Origin: Streptomyces anulatus | GTDB taxonomy: Bacteria > Actinomycetota > Actinomycetes > Streptomycetales > Streptomycetaceae | Direction of reading: 5' to 3' | NCBI RefSeq assembly: GCF_000721175.1 | Contig: NZ_JOEZ01000027.1 | Coordinates: forward strand, 1 to 64,000 | DNA length: 64,000 bases | In this document: in pieces, positions 45,873 to 56,100 of the stretch | Position numbering within the stretch: position 1 is the first letter of the stretch | How the letters are laid out: each line of letters opens with the position of its first letter | Made by a program: the position numbers and the translations under genes | The notes under the pieces: model-generated | Databases searched by the model: none | The model's input: only the letters and a program-made list of their open reading frames with translations | Told to the model about the DNA's origin: nothing

Positions 45873-46346
45873 ATGACTGAGACCTCCCAGCGCAACAACC
45901 CCGACAGCGGGTCCGGTGACAAGACGCCACTGAGCAGGCGCGGCGGCGGCGACCCGGGCACCCGGGGCCGCACCACCATCGCCGACGGCGTCGTCGAGAA
46001 GATCGCCGGGATGGCGGCACGCGACGTGGGCGGCGTCCACGCGATGGGCAGCGGCCTGTCGCGGACGTTCGGCGCCGTCCGTGACCGGGTCCCCGGCGGC
46101 GGCAAGTCCGTCACCCGCGGGGTCAAGGCCGAGGTCGGCGAGTCCCAGGCGGCCCTGGACCTGGAGATCGTCGTCGAGTACGGCGTGTCCATCCCCGACG
46201 TGGCCCGCGACGTACGCGAGAACGTCGTCGCCGCGGTCGAGCGCATGGCCGGTCTCGAAGTCGTCGAAGTCAACATCGCGGTCAGCGACGTCAAGCTGCC
46301 CGACGAGGAGGACGACGAGGACGAGCCCGAGCAGCGGGTCCAGTAG
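45873..46346 (+). CDS. Asp23/Gls24 family envelope stress protein
   Basis: 157 aa. Disordered N-terminus, then the Asp23 domain (~35-140): GRTTIADGVVEKIAGMAARD, LDLEIVVEYGVSIPDVARDV, AVERMAGLEVVEVNIAVSDV; acidic tail DEEDDEDEPEQ. In Staphylococcus Asp23 polymers lie on the membrane through AmaP; an AmaP homologue ends this cluster. First gene of a five-gene operon. Confidence 0.92.
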   Translation: MTETSQRNNPDSGSGDKTPLSRRGGGDPGTRGRTTIADGVVEKIAGMAARDVGGVHAMGSGLSRTFGAVRDRVPGGGKSVTRGVKAEVGESQAALDLEIVVEYGVSIPDVARDVRENVVAAVERMAGLEVVEVNIAVSDVKLPDEEDDEDEPEQRVQ

Positions 46347-46390
46347 TCCTTCCGCGTCCCCGTCGCACGGCAGTTGAGGAGAGAAACACG

Positions 46391-46582
46391 ATGAGCATGG
46401 CTGCGGTCGGCCTGTTGGCCGGCATGGCGCTCGGGTTCGCCGGATATTTCGGCGGGTTCGGAGCCTTCGTACTGGTGGCGGCCCTGGGCGCGATCGGCTT
46501 CATCGCCGGCCGCTTCCTGGACGGCGACCTGGAGCCCGGCGACTTCTTCCGGAGTCGCGAGCGCGGCGACCGGCGACGGTGA
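46391..46582 (+). CDS. Small membrane protein of the Asp23 operon (DUF2273-like)
   Basis: 63 aa with one or two Gly-rich membrane helices (AVGLLAGMALGFAGYFGGFG and VLVAALGAIGFIAGRFL) and a charged tail (FRSRERGDRRR). Its location between asp23 copies matches DUF2273 genes of Firmicutes Asp23 operons. Overlaps the next gene by 4 bases. Confidence 0.8.
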   Translation: MSMAAVGLLAGMALGFAGYFGGFGAFVLVAALGAIGFIAGRFLDGDLEPGDFFRSRERGDRRR

Positions 46583-46932
46583 GGGCGGTGACCGGCCGGG
46601 TCGCCGCCGCCGAACGGGGCGAGACCCGGATCGCCGACCGTGTCGTCGCCAAGATCGCCGCCCAGGCGGCGAAGGAAGCGCTCGACGAACCGCCTGCGGA
46701 CGGGACGTCGCCGCGTGCCACGGTCACCGTGCACCGCGACGCCGCCAGGGTCCGGGTCAGCCTGGAACTCGGCTACCCCTGCGACATCGGCGGCCAGTGC
46801 GGCGCCGTACGCCGCCGGGTCGTCCAGCGGGTCAAGGCACTGGCCGGCATGGAAGTGCCCGAAGTGGCCGTGCAGGTCGAGCGGCTGCACCCGACCGGGG
46901 CGAGCGCCGCCGCACAGGGGAGGATCCGATGA
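46579..46932 (+). CDS. Second Asp23-like protein
   Basis: 117 aa, GTG start overlapping the previous stop (GTGA). ETRIADRVVAKIAAQAAKEA and YPCDIGGQCGAVRRRVVQRV and MEVPEVAVQVERL follow the Asp23 pattern. Probably co-polymerises with or assists the main Asp23 protein. Confidence 0.85.
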   Translation: MRAVTGRVAAAERGETRIADRVVAKIAAQAAKEALDEPPADGTSPRATVTVHRDAARVRVSLELGYPCDIGGQCGAVRRRVVQRVKALAGMEVPEVAVQVERLHPTGASAAAQGRIR

Positions 46933-47612
46933 CCGAACCCGGTGAACCGACCGGCTCCACCCGGCGGATGCCCACCGTCGAGCAGAGCGACGGCGAGGCG
47001 ACCGTGCCGGCCACGGACGCGTCGGCCGAGGCCCGCGCACCGGTCCCCACCCTGGACCAGGGCGACGGCCGGGCCGGCCGCTTCTGGTCCGCGCGCCGGG
47101 TCCCGGCCGCCCTGCTGGCCCTCGTGCTCCTGGGCGCGGCCGGACTGCTGCTCTACGACATCGCCGCCGTACGCGCCGACCGTCCGGCCATGCGGTGGCG
47201 TCGCTCCCTCGCCGACGGCCTGGCCGAACGGCACCTGGACGACGTCGCGGTGCTGATCGGGGCGGGCATCGCGGCACTGATCGGCCTCTGGCTGATCCTG
47301 CTGGCCCTCACGCCCGGACTGCGCGGCCTGCTGCCGATGCGCCGAGACCGCGCCGAGGTCCGGGCCGGACTCGACCGCACCGCCGCCGCCCTGGTCCTGC
47401 GCGACCGGGCCGTGGAGGTGTCCGGGGTGCAGTCCGTGCGGGTCGGGATGGGCCGGCGGAAGGCGAAGGTGCGCGCGCTCTCGCACTTCCGGGAACTCGA
47501 CGACGTGCGGACCGACCTGGACGCCGTGCTGGAGAAGGCCGTCCGGGAACTGGGCCTGGCGAAGCCGCCGGCCCTCTCGGTCCAGGTACACCGACCGGCG
47601 AAGAAGGGATGA
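46929..47612 (+). CDS. DUF6286-type membrane protein of the Asp23 operon
   Basis: 227 aa. Acidic disordered N-terminus (1-50), two membrane helices (PAALLALVLLGAAGLLLYDI and VAVLIGAGIAALIGLWLILL) and a cytoplasmic C-terminal domain that also looks Asp23-like (LRDRAVEVSGVQSVRVGMGR to ALSVQVHRP). ATGA overlaps on both sides. Confidence 0.8.
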   Translation: MTEPGEPTGSTRRMPTVEQSDGEATVPATDASAEARAPVPTLDQGDGRAGRFWSARRVPAALLALVLLGAAGLLLYDIAAVRADRPAMRWRRSLADGLAERHLDDVAVLIGAGIAALIGLWLILLALTPGLRGLLPMRRDRAEVRAGLDRTAAALVLRDRAVEVSGVQSVRVGMGRRKAKVRALSHFRELDDVRTDLDAVLEKAVRELGLAKPPALSVQVHRPAKKG

Positions 47613-48196
47613 GCCGCATGCGCTCCACCGTCAACCGGGTCCTGCTGGCCCTGGCCGGGCTGGTGCTGGTGGTCGTCGGCGGAGCCGTGCTCGCCGCCGG
47701 CCTCGGCGCGTCCGTGCCGACCTGGTGGCCCTGGGACGGCACCGACGACGTGCTGCTCAGCGCGGCCGACCGGCACCGCTGGCGCGACGAGGGCTGGTGG
47801 TGGCCGACCGTGATCGCCGTCCTCGCCGTCCTCGTGGTCCTCGCCCTGTGGTGGTTCCTCGCCCAGCTCCGCCGCGGACGGCTCGCCGATGTGCTGGTGG
47901 ACAGCGGCGACGGCGAGGGGGCACAGCTGCGGGGCCGCGCCCTGGAGGGCGTGCTCGCCGGGGAGGCGGGCGAACTCGACGGAGTGGCCCGCGCCCAGGC
48001 GATGCTGACCGGCCGCCGCACCGCGCCCCGGGCCCGGCTGCGGCTGCTGACGGAGCCGCACGCCGCGCCCCTGGGTACGCTGAACGCGGTCGCCGACGGC
48101 GCGCTGGCGCATGCCAGGGACTCCGCCGGTCTGGACGAACTTCCCGCCGAGGTGCGCCTCAAGGCCGTCAGGCACCGCGCGGAGCGGGTGTCCTGA
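47609..48196 (+). CDS. amaP: Alkaline shock response membrane anchor AmaP-like
   Basis: 195 aa with two membrane helices (RVLLALAGLVLVVVGGAVLAA and TVIAVLAVLVVLALWWFLAQ) and a C-terminal soluble part. AmaP anchors Asp23 at the membrane; order and topology match. Last gene of the operon. Confidence 0.8.
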   Translation: MSRMRSTVNRVLLALAGLVLVVVGGAVLAAGLGASVPTWWPWDGTDDVLLSAADRHRWRDEGWWWPTVIAVLAVLVVLALWWFLAQLRRGRLADVLVDSGDGEGAQLRGRALEGVLAGEAGELDGVARAQAMLTGRRTAPRARLRLLTEPHAAPLGTLNAVADGALAHARDSAGLDELPAEVRLKAVRHRAERVS

Positions 48197-48232
48197 CGGC
48201 CCGGGCGGCACCGGCCGAGCGGGCCGGGCCGG

Positions 48233-48988
48233 TCAGAAGCCGCGCCGTGACCCTCCGTCGACCGGGACCATGATCCCCGTCAGGTACGAGGCGGCGGGGG
48301 AGAGCAGGAAGGCCGCGGTCTTCCCGAACTCCTCCGGCGTCCCGTAGCGCCGCAGCGGGATCCGCGCCTCGTTGGCGGTGCGGGCGGCCTCCGCGTCGCC
48401 GGACAGGGCGTCCAGTTCACGGACCCGGTCGGTGTCGATCCGGGCGGGCAGCACGCCCACCACCCGGATGCCGCGCGGGCCCAGCTCGTCGGCCAGCGAC
48501 TTGGCGAAACCGGCGAGACCGGGGCGCAGCCCGTTGGAGATGGTCAGCCCCGCGATCGGTTCATGGACCGATCCGGAGAGCACGAAGCCGATCACACCGC
48601 CCTCGCCGAGCGCGTCCGCCGCCGTCCGGGCGAGCCGCACCGCTCCCAGGAACACCGTCTCGAACGCCGTCTGCCACTGGTCGTCCGTGTTGTCCGCGAG
48701 GAAGCCGGGGGCCGGTCCGCCGACGCTGATGAGGATGCCGTCGAGCCGCCCGAAGCGTTCCCGCGCGGTGTCCACCAGGCGTTGGGCGGCGCTCGGGTCG
48801 GCGTTGTCGGCGGCGAGCCCGACCGCGTCCGGGCCCAGTTCGGCCACGGCCTCCGCGACGGACTTCTCGTCCCGTCCGGTGATGATCACTTTCGCGCCGT
48901 CGGCGGCCAGCGAGCGGGCCGTGGCGTTGCCGAGTCCCCGGGTCGCCCCGGTGACGATGTAGACGCGGTCCTTCAGTCCAAGATCCAT
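48233..48988 (-). CDS. Short-chain dehydrogenase/reductase
   Basis: 251 aa, Rossmann fold: VTGATRGLGNATARSLAADG, ADNADP in the adenine pocket, LSGSV with catalytic Ser; the usual YxxxK is replaced by GLRPGLAGFAK, so the Tyr is missing. It may therefore be a weak or altered reductase. ATG 48988 behind aggggc; follows the GH15 gene by 4 bases on the same strand. Confidence 0.85.
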   Translation of the reverse strand: MDLGLKDRVYIVTGATRGLGNATARSLAADGAKVIITGRDEKSVAEAVAELGPDAVGLAADNADPSAAQRLVDTARERFGRLDGILISVGGPAPGFLADNTDDQWQTAFETVFLGAVRLARTAADALGEGGVIGFVLSGSVHEPIAGLTISNGLRPGLAGFAKSLADELGPRGIRVVGVLPARIDTDRVRELDALSGDAEAARTANEARIPLRRYGTPEEFGKTAAFLLSPAASYLTGIMVPVDGGSRRGF

Positions 48989-48992
48989 GCCC

Positions 48993-50786
48993 CTATCCTG
49001 CCGGGTCCTCACCGACGAGGTCGACAGCGGAGTTCACCAGTCCGATATGGCTGAACGCCTGGGGGAAGTTGCCCAGTTGCCGCCCCTTCGACACGTCGTA
49101 CTCCTCGGCCAGCAGTCCCATGTCGTTGCGGAGCTCCAGCAGATGCTCGAACAGCTCCCGTGCCTCGTCCGGCCTGCCGGTCCGCCGCAGCGCGTCGACC
49201 AGCCAGAACGAGCAGGCGATGAACGCCCCCTCGCTGCCCGGCAGTCCGTCCACCGAGAAGCCCTCGGTGCTGTAGCGGCGGACCAGGCCGTCGCTGCCCA
49301 GCTCCTCGCGGACCGCGTCGACCGTGCCGATCACCCGGGGGTCGTCCGGAGGCAGGAACCCGGTCCGCACGATGAGCAGCGTCGAGGCGTCCAGCTCCCG
49401 TGACCCGTAGGACTGGGTGAAGGTGTTCCGCTCGGGGTCGTACCCCTTCTCGCAGACCTCGGCGTGCACGGCGTCCCGCATCGCCCGCCAGCGCTCCGCG
49501 TCACCGGGCAGCTCCGGGTTCTCCTCCAGCGAGCGCACCGCCCGGTCGGCGGCGACCCAGGCCATCACCTTGGAGTGCACGAAGTGCCGCCGGGCACCGC
49601 GGATCTCCCACAGCCCCTCGTCCGGCTCGCGCCAGGTCGACTCCAGGAAGCCGAGCAGGCTGAGCTGGAGGTTCCAGGCGTGCGGCTTGTCGTCGAGACC
49701 GGCGACGCGGGCGAGGCGGAGCGCGTCGATGACCTCGCCGTACACATCGAGCTGGCGCTGACGGACGGCCGCGTTGCCGGTGCGCACCGGCCGGGAGTGT
49801 TCGTACCCGGCGAGCCAGGGCAGCTCCGTCTCGGGAAGCCGGCGCTCGCCCGCCAGCCCGTACATGATCTGGAGGTCGGCCGGGTCCCCGGCGACGGCCC
49901 GCAGCAGCCAGTCCCGCCAGGCCGCCGCCTCCTCCAGATAGCCGGCCGAGACCATCGCCCCGAGGGTCAGCGTGGCGTCCCGCAGCCAGCAGAAGCGGTA
50001 GTCCCAGTTCCGTACGCCGCCGATCTCCTCCGGCAGGGAGGTGGTCGGGGCCGCCACGATGCCGCCCGTCGGGGCGTACGTCAGCGCCTTCAGGGTGATC
50101 AGGGAGCGCAGCACGGCGTCGCGGTAGGGGCCTTGGTAGGTGCACCGCGCGGTCCACTTCGCCCAGTCGTGCAGGGCTTGCTTCAGCGCCTTGCGCGGGT
50201 CGATCAGCTTCGGACGCGGCGAGTGCGAGGGGTGCCAGGTCAGCACGAACGCCACGCTCTCGCCCTCGGCGACGGTGAACGAGGAACAGGTGCTGAACTG
50301 CTGGCCCCACGTCTTGACCGGCGGCTCGCTGCGCAGCCAGACGGAGTCGGGACCCGCGACCGCCACCCGGTGGCCGTGCGAACGCCGCACCCAGGGCACC
50401 ACGGATCCGAAGTCGAAGCGCAGCCGCAGCACCGAACTCATGTCGACGCTGCCGCTGACGCCCTCGACGATCCGCATCAGGTCCGGCGTCCTGTCGCGCT
50501 GCGGCATGAAGTCGATGACCTTCACCGTGCCGGTCCGTGTCTCCCAGTACGTCTCCAGGACCAGGGAGTCACCCGTGTAGCCGCGCCGGGTGCAGGTGTC
50601 CGAGGCCCCGGCTCCCTTGGGCGCGATGCGCCAGTGGCCGTTCTCCTCGTCGCCGAGCAGGGCGGCGAAGCAGGCGCCGGAATCGAAGCGTGGCAGGCAG
50701 AGCCAGTCGACGGAACCGTTCCTGCCGACGAGCGCGGCGGTCTGCAGATCGCCGATCAGGGCGTAGTCCTCGATGCGTGGGGTCAC
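48993..50786 (-). CDS. GH15 family glucoamylase/trehalase-type hydrolase
   Basis: 597 aa. N-terminal beta domain (PRIEDYALIGDLQTAALVGR, GSVDWLCLPRFDSG), (alpha/alpha)6 barrel with GVRNWDYRFCWLRDATLTL and second acid region EEYDVSKGRQLGNFPQAFSH. No signal peptide, so it acts inside the cell on trehalose or alpha-glucans. Actinobacterial members are often trehalases. GTG start at 50786. Confidence 0.92.
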   Translation of the reverse strand: MTPRIEDYALIGDLQTAALVGRNGSVDWLCLPRFDSGACFAALLGDEENGHWRIAPKGAGASDTCTRRGYTGDSLVLETYWETRTGTVKVIDFMPQRDRTPDLMRIVEGVSGSVDMSSVLRLRFDFGSVVPWVRRSHGHRVAVAGPDSVWLRSEPPVKTWGQQFSTCSSFTVAEGESVAFVLTWHPSHSPRPKLIDPRKALKQALHDWAKWTARCTYQGPYRDAVLRSLITLKALTYAPTGGIVAAPTTSLPEEIGGVRNWDYRFCWLRDATLTLGAMVSAGYLEEAAAWRDWLLRAVAGDPADLQIMYGLAGERRLPETELPWLAGYEHSRPVRTGNAAVRQRQLDVYGEVIDALRLARVAGLDDKPHAWNLQLSLLGFLESTWREPDEGLWEIRGARRHFVHSKVMAWVAADRAVRSLEENPELPGDAERWRAMRDAVHAEVCEKGYDPERNTFTQSYGSRELDASTLLIVRTGFLPPDDPRVIGTVDAVREELGSDGLVRRYSTEGFSVDGLPGSEGAFIACSFWLVDALRRTGRPDEARELFEHLLELRNDMGLLAEEYDVSKGRQLGNFPQAFSHIGLVNSAVDLVGEDPAG

Positions 50787-50853
50787 GCCTGGCGTTTTCC
50801 CGAACCGAGCCGTCGTCAACCGGCCGGCCCGGCCCCGCAATGTGCCGGAGGGC

Positions 50854-51657
50854 TCAGGCGCTCGCCGGTGCGCGCTGCTCCGGGGCGTCGGCCGTCGCGT
50901 TCCCGGCCGCGGCCTGCTCGCGGTCGCGCTTCTCACGGCGTACGAGAATGATCCAGCCGACCGGAACGGCGGCGACGAACAGCCACCACTGGACGGCGTA
51001 GGCCATGTGGGGGCCGATCGAGCTGTCGTCGGGGCGGGTGATCTGCTCGGGCAGATCACCCGACGGCGCGGGCGCGGTCTGCTCGATGTATCCGCCGAGA
51101 ACGGTCCGGGACAGCAGTTGGGACTGCTGGTCGCTGTTGATCAGCATCACCTGCCGGTCCGGCAGTCCCGCGAGGTCCTTGATGCCGCTGCTGCCGGTCG
51201 TCTCGTCCGCCTTGAGGCGGCCGACGACGGTCACTTCGCCCCGGGGAGCGGGCGGCACGTCGGGGAAGGAGGTCTGGTTCGGCGCGGCCGGGACCCAGCC
51301 CCGGTTGACCAGGACGGTGCCGCCGCCCTTGAGGTCCAGGGGGGTCAGGACATGGACGCCGATGCGGTCGTCGTCCGAGGTCCGGCGGCGGACGACCACC
51401 TCGTGCTCGGTGTCGAACGTCCCCGTCGCGGTGACCGTCCGCCAGTAGTCCGAGCGCGGGACGGTGTGCCCGGGGGAGGTGAGATCGGTGACCGGGACCG
51501 GCTGCGCGTCGAGGTTCCGCGAGATCAGCCCGTTCTGCTCGACCCGGTGCTCGTGCCGGTGGAACTGCCAGAAACCCAGCTCGATCATCGTCGGGATCAG
51601 CACGAGGCCGAGCAGGGTGAGGATCACCCACTGCCGGGTCAACAGGAAGCGGTACAC
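50854..51657 (-). CDS. SURF1-family cytochrome oxidase assembly protein
   Basis: 267 aa. N-terminal membrane helix (VILTLLGLVLIPTMIELGFWQ with FWQ motif), periplasmic-side domain (WRTVTATGTFDT, VLVNRGWVP), C-terminal helix (YAVQWWLFVAAVPVGWIILV). Assists assembly of the aa3 oxidase. GTG 51657 matches the family start MYRFLLTRQW; TTG 51672 is an alternative. Confidence 0.95.
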   Translation of the reverse strand: MYRFLLTRQWVILTLLGLVLIPTMIELGFWQFHRHEHRVEQNGLISRNLDAQPVPVTDLTSPGHTVPRSDYWRTVTATGTFDTEHEVVVRRRTSDDDRIGVHVLTPLDLKGGGTVLVNRGWVPAAPNQTSFPDVPPAPRGEVTVVGRLKADETTGSSGIKDLAGLPDRQVMLINSDQQSQLLSRTVLGGYIEQTAPAPSGDLPEQITRPDDSSIGPHMAYAVQWWLFVAAVPVGWIILVRREKRDREQAAAGNATADAPEQRAPASA

Positions 51658-51735
51658 CCCATGACCGTACAACCGGGGTCATGGGGTGCGGCACTCAGGG
51701 GTGCGGCCGGCGCGATCCGGCTATGGGGTATTCCG

Positions 51736-51969
51736 TCAGACTTTGTCCACGATGCCTGCCCTCCCCTCGGCGCGGGCGCAGTGGGCGCCGCAGTACCAGT
51801 GCCCGTCGGCCTCGACGCCCTGGCCGATCACCTGGACCCGGCAGTGCTCGCAGATCGGCGCCATGCGGTGGATGGCGCAGGAGAAGCAGTCGAAGACGTG
51901 CACCGCGCCCTGCGCGTGCACCTCGAAGGACATGCCGTAGTCGTTTCCGCAAACCTCACAACGTGCCAT
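51736..51969 (-). CDS. Small Cys-rich zinc-binding protein
   Basis: 77 aa with CEVC, FDCFSC, CEHC and CGAHC motifs, enough for two zinc sites of rubredoxin/treble-clef type. A conserved actinobacterial protein without known function. ATG 51969. Confidence 0.85.
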   Translation of the reverse strand: MARCEVCGNDYGMSFEVHAQGAVHVFDCFSCAIHRMAPICEHCRVQVIGQGVEADGHWYCGAHCARAEGRAGIVDKV

Positions 51970-52033
51970 GCGCCACAGGGTGGGACGCCCGGCGGCTACG
52001 GGGCGAGCGGTTGCCGGGCGAGTCGCGCCCGGT

Positions 52034-53083
52034 TCACTCCGATGACGGGATTCCCTCCGGCGACGGGATTCCCTCCGGCGATGGCGGGGGCGCCTGGTGC
52101 GGCAGCGCGGCGCCGTCGGCGGGGGCCACATCGCGCAGCAGATGGGTGAAGGCGGTCTCGTCCAGGATCGGCGTCCCGAACGACTTGGCCTTCTGCGTCT
52201 TGGACGTGGCCGCGTCCGGGTCGTTGGTCACCAGCAGACTGGTCAGCCGGGACACGCTGGTCGCGACGTGCAGGCCGGCCTCCACCGCCCGGTCCTCCAG
52301 CAGCTCACGGTCGATCGAGGTGTCCCCGGAGAACGCCACCCGCATCCCCTGCTGGAGCGGCTTCTCCTTCTCGTACCGCCCCGGGTTGGGATACGGGCAG
52401 GCCGGCCGCTTGCGCGAGAGCCGCCAGCTGTTCTGCTGCCGCGAGGGCTGATACCCGACGCGCGGGGTGACGGGGGAGCCGGACCACTCGGTCAGCGGCC
52501 GGCACTCCAGGAGCGGCAGCCGCACCCCGTCCCGGGCGGCCGCGTGCAGGCTCGGCCGGAAGGCCTCGGCCAGCACCCGGGCGTCGTCCAGGGCATGGTG
52601 GGCCTGCTGCTGTACGACCCCGAAGTGCGCGGCGAGGGTGGCCAGCTTGTGGTTGGGCAGCGGCAGGCGCAGCTCCTTGGCCAGCGCGATCGTGCACAGC
52701 CGGTGCTCGACCGGGGCGACCACCGACGCCCGTGCGTACTCCCGGGCGATCATCGACCAGTCGAACGCCGCGTTGTGCGCGACGAGCACCCGGTCCGCGA
52801 GCCGCTCCGACAGCTCGGCGGCCACTTCCGGGAAGAGCGGCGCGCCTTCGAGCACGTCGCTCGTCAGCCCGTGGATCCAGACGGGGCCGGGGTCCCGCTC
52901 CGGGTTGACCAGCGTGTACCAGTGGTCCTCGACATTGCCCAGGGCGTCCAGCCGGTAGACGGCCGCGGAAACTATCCGGTCGTCGCGGGCGAGGCCGGTG
53001 GTCTCCACGTCGACGACCGCGTACCCCTGGGGGTAGGCGGTCGGCCACGGTGCGGCTGTCTGGCGGTCGTCGAGCATGGTCAC
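52034..53083 (-). CDS. DnaQ-like 3'-5' exonuclease with C-terminal BRCT-like domain
   Basis: 349 aa. DEDDh exonuclease ~20-185: VVDVETTGLARDD, HNAAFDWSM, QAHHALDDARVL. A BRCT-like part follows (~240-320, MRVAFSGDTSIDRELLEDRA, LLVTNDPDAATSKTQKA). It resembles the epsilon-type subunit used for DNA proofreading or repair. The Pro/Ser tail (PSPEGIPSPEGIPSSE) comes from an 18-bp tandem repeat. Start GTG 53083 or ATG 53077; no good ribosome site seen. Confidence 0.92.
   Translation of the reverse strand: MTMLDDRQTAAPWPTAYPQGYAVVDVETTGLARDDRIVSAAVYRLDALGNVEDHWYTLVNPERDPGPVWIHGLTSDVLEGAPLFPEVAAELSERLADRVLVAHNAAFDWSMIAREYARASVVAPVEHRLCTIALAKELRLPLPNHKLATLAAHFGVVQQQAHHALDDARVLAEAFRPSLHAAARDGVRLPLLECRPLTEWSGSPVTPRVGYQPSRQQNSWRLSRKRPACPYPNPGRYEKEKPLQQGMRVAFSGDTSIDRELLEDRAVEAGLHVATSVSRLTSLLVTNDPDAATSKTQKAKSFGTPILDETAFTHLLRDVAPADGAALPHQAPPPSPEGIPSPEGIPSSE
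52038..52084. repeat. 18-bp tandem repeat at exonuclease 3' end
   Basis: gacgggattccctccggc occurs twice in perfect tandem with a partial third unit (cgatggc); it encodes SPEGIP repeats. Confidence 0.75.
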
Positions 53084-53146
53084 AGAGAATACGGGCCGCG
53101 ACTGACAGTCCCCTATTCGGCCGTCTCCGGTGACGTGATCCCGCGG

Positions 53147-56100
53147 TCAGGGGAGGCGGACGATGCGCTCGGGCGGGAAGAGTTCGGCGCCGGTGACGTG
53201 GGTGTTGTACGACACGTAGATCGTCATGTGTTCGGAGGGTGCGAGGGGGCTGAGGTCGAACGGCTCCTCGTCCCCGTAGAGGGTGAGGGCGGTGAGGGAC
53301 GTGAGTCCGCTGAGAGGGTTGAGGTCCAACTGCTGGTCGCCTGCTACCAGGACGAGTTTGCGCAGCGTAGTGAGTGGGGCCATCAACTCCAGGTCAATGT
53401 TCGGCATGTACATCAGATGCATGCGCTCCAGGTTGTGCAGCGACGGCATCCGGCTCAGCTGCCGGAGGTGTGTCGTGCCGTAAAGGCTCAACGCTCGCAG
53501 ATTCGTCCAGCGCTCCAGTCCCTCCAGGCTCAGGTAGCGGGTCTGCCGCAGCAGCTCGAGTTCGGTCACCTGTTCGCAGACCGGGAGTTCGCCGATGCTC
53601 TCCATGACGAAGGGGTGGCAGAGCGCCAAGAACCGGAGATCCGGCATGTTCGCGAGCGGGGACGGATCGAGTGACGGGTGGAGTTCGGCAAGGGACAGCC
53701 ACTCCAGCCCAGGTCGTGCCAGGGGTTCGATGCAACGGATCCGCGGGCAGCCGCTCAACCCGATCTCGCGCAGGCGTGGCATGGCCGCGAGTGCGCTCAC
53801 GTCCTCGACCAGGTTGTTGCGGTACACGAAGACCCGCTGCACGTCCGGCCGCGAGGTCACCTGGGACAGATCATGGCGATCACCCGTCACGTGTACGTTG
53901 CTCAGATCCGGGATGTGGCGCAGCGCGGAGAGCTGCGCCTCGGTCTCCGCCCGCGCATGGCTGCCTTCCCAGGTACGGAAAGCCATGATCTCCCGCGCGT
54001 ACGGCTCCGCGTCGAATCCTGCCCAGGCCTGGGACACTGCCTCCCCGATCAACTCGTCTTCGTCGTCACGGAACTGCTTCACCAGCTCGTACGCCGCTTC
54101 GCTGCCCACCGCCGCGGCCGTACGCACGACCGCAGCCGATTCCCGCTCGTTCAGCCCGTCCAGCATCGACGACAACAGCTCCAGTGCCAGATCGCCCACC
54201 TTGGCCAGCTCGTCGATGTCCTCCTGGCTGTCCGGCGGCAGCAGCCTCTCCGTCCGAGCCTCCACCTCCTCGCGCACCCCCGGGTCCAGTTCCGGCGCAT
54301 GGGCCAGACTCCCCGCCGCCAGCAGGACCAACCGGTGCCCATGCTTTGGCTCCGCGTCCGCCCGCTGCAGCAACGACTTGAGCAACGTCGCCCGCTCGTC
54401 CGGCCGCGCGTGCCCTACCGCCATCTGCACCACGTCGTCCCACTGGTCCTCGTGGGCGTGGCGGACCAGGACGCCGAAGTCGCGGGCCTCCACCGCCGCC
54501 CTCGCGCCCAGGTAGTCCTGGAACGTCCGGTGCACGAAGTCCACCGCGCCCGGGGCCGGTTCGCGCAGGAGGCCGCTTCGGTTGAGCAGGTGTGCGAAGA
54601 CCTGGTCGGGGGTGCCCCGGACCTGCGACATGGCCCGCATCCAGTCGGAGATCAGGGACACAGCCTCGTCCTGCCGGGCCTCGACCAGGCCGTTGCGGAT
54701 AAGCCAGTACGCGAGGCGTTGCAGGAGAGCCGTCTGCTCCTCCCGGGTCAGGTCGACGCCCTCCACCCCGATGATCTCGCGCTCCGTGTCGCGCCGGACC
54801 AGCAGCATGTCCAGTGCCGCGTCGTACAGCTCCTTGCGCGCCCGGGGCAGTTGCATCCGGCGGTCCCGGTTCAGCGCGCAGAGCAGGGCGCACATCAGCG
54901 GGTTCGTCGCGAGCAGTCCCAGGTCCCTGCGCGTCCCGACCGCGCGGCGCAGGGCGTTCTCGTACGGGTCCAGCTCGGCGCGTTCCTCCTCCGAGCGGCA
55001 CTCCGAGCGGGCCGCCCGATGCCAGTGTTCGATGAAGGCACGGACGTCCTCCTGGCTCATCGCCAGCAAGATGCGCGGTTCGAAGCCGGAGCTGGACAGC
55101 CAGGTCTCCGGGACCGCCGACGGGCGGGTCGTCACCACGTACCTGGCCCGCGGGTAGGCGGCGATCAGGTCCCTCAGCCAGCGTTCCGTGCGCTTGCGCA
55201 GCCGGTCCGGAACCTCGTCGACCCCGTCCACGAGGATCAGCGCCCGGCCCTGCAGGAGCAGTCGGTCCGCCCAGCCGGCCGGGGCCGAGCCGTGCAGCGG
55301 AACTCCGGCAGCGCGCAGGAAGTCCGCCGGGGCGGGCAGTGCGTCGAGGGCCGTGAAGGCGCGCAGGCGCAGGACGAAGGGGACGCACCGGTTCCAGTCC
55401 GCCAGCTCGCCGCCGAACGTCTGCCGCGCGGCGTTCAGCGCCAGCCACTGCACCAGCGTGCTCTTGCCGGAACCGGCCGGGCCGCGCAGCAACAGCCGGT
55501 CCCACTCGCCGAGGGCCTGCTCGATCCCGATCGAGGTCCGGACCGGCTGCCCCGGACCGTGCCCGCCGTCGACCTCGTAACCGCTGACAGAGAGGCTGAT
55601 GTAGGCCGTCTCCAACGGCCACCCGCCCGCCGACCTGCCGAGCGTCAGACCGAACAGCTCCACCCGGCCGTTGGCCGTCGCCACGAACTCCGCGTACCGC
55701 TGCTCGAAGTCGAGATCCGCCGCGTCCGGGCGAGGCCCGACCCGGTCCCGTACCTCCTCCACCAGCTCCCGCGTCCGGCCCACCGCACGGACCTGCTCCA
55801 CCGCCGCCCGCGCCGCGAACGAAGGGTGGGCGGTGAGCTGCTCGACCAGGTGTGCGCAACAGCGGCCGAGGAGGTCCTCGTACAGGTCGATGGCCCGCTC
55901 CGAGAGCCCGGTAGCGGGGGCCGACAGCTCGGCGCGCAGCCGCTCGGGGTCCAGGTCCAGGGCGAACAGCCGCCCGGCGTCCGGCTCGTCCGCCGCCGCG
56001 AACGTGTCCTGTACGGAGGTGAGCGCGGCCAGCCGCTCGTGCTCGGGGAGGTCGGCGAAGGCGTCGGCCATGCGGCCCGCGAGCGCCTTGGCCAGCCGGG

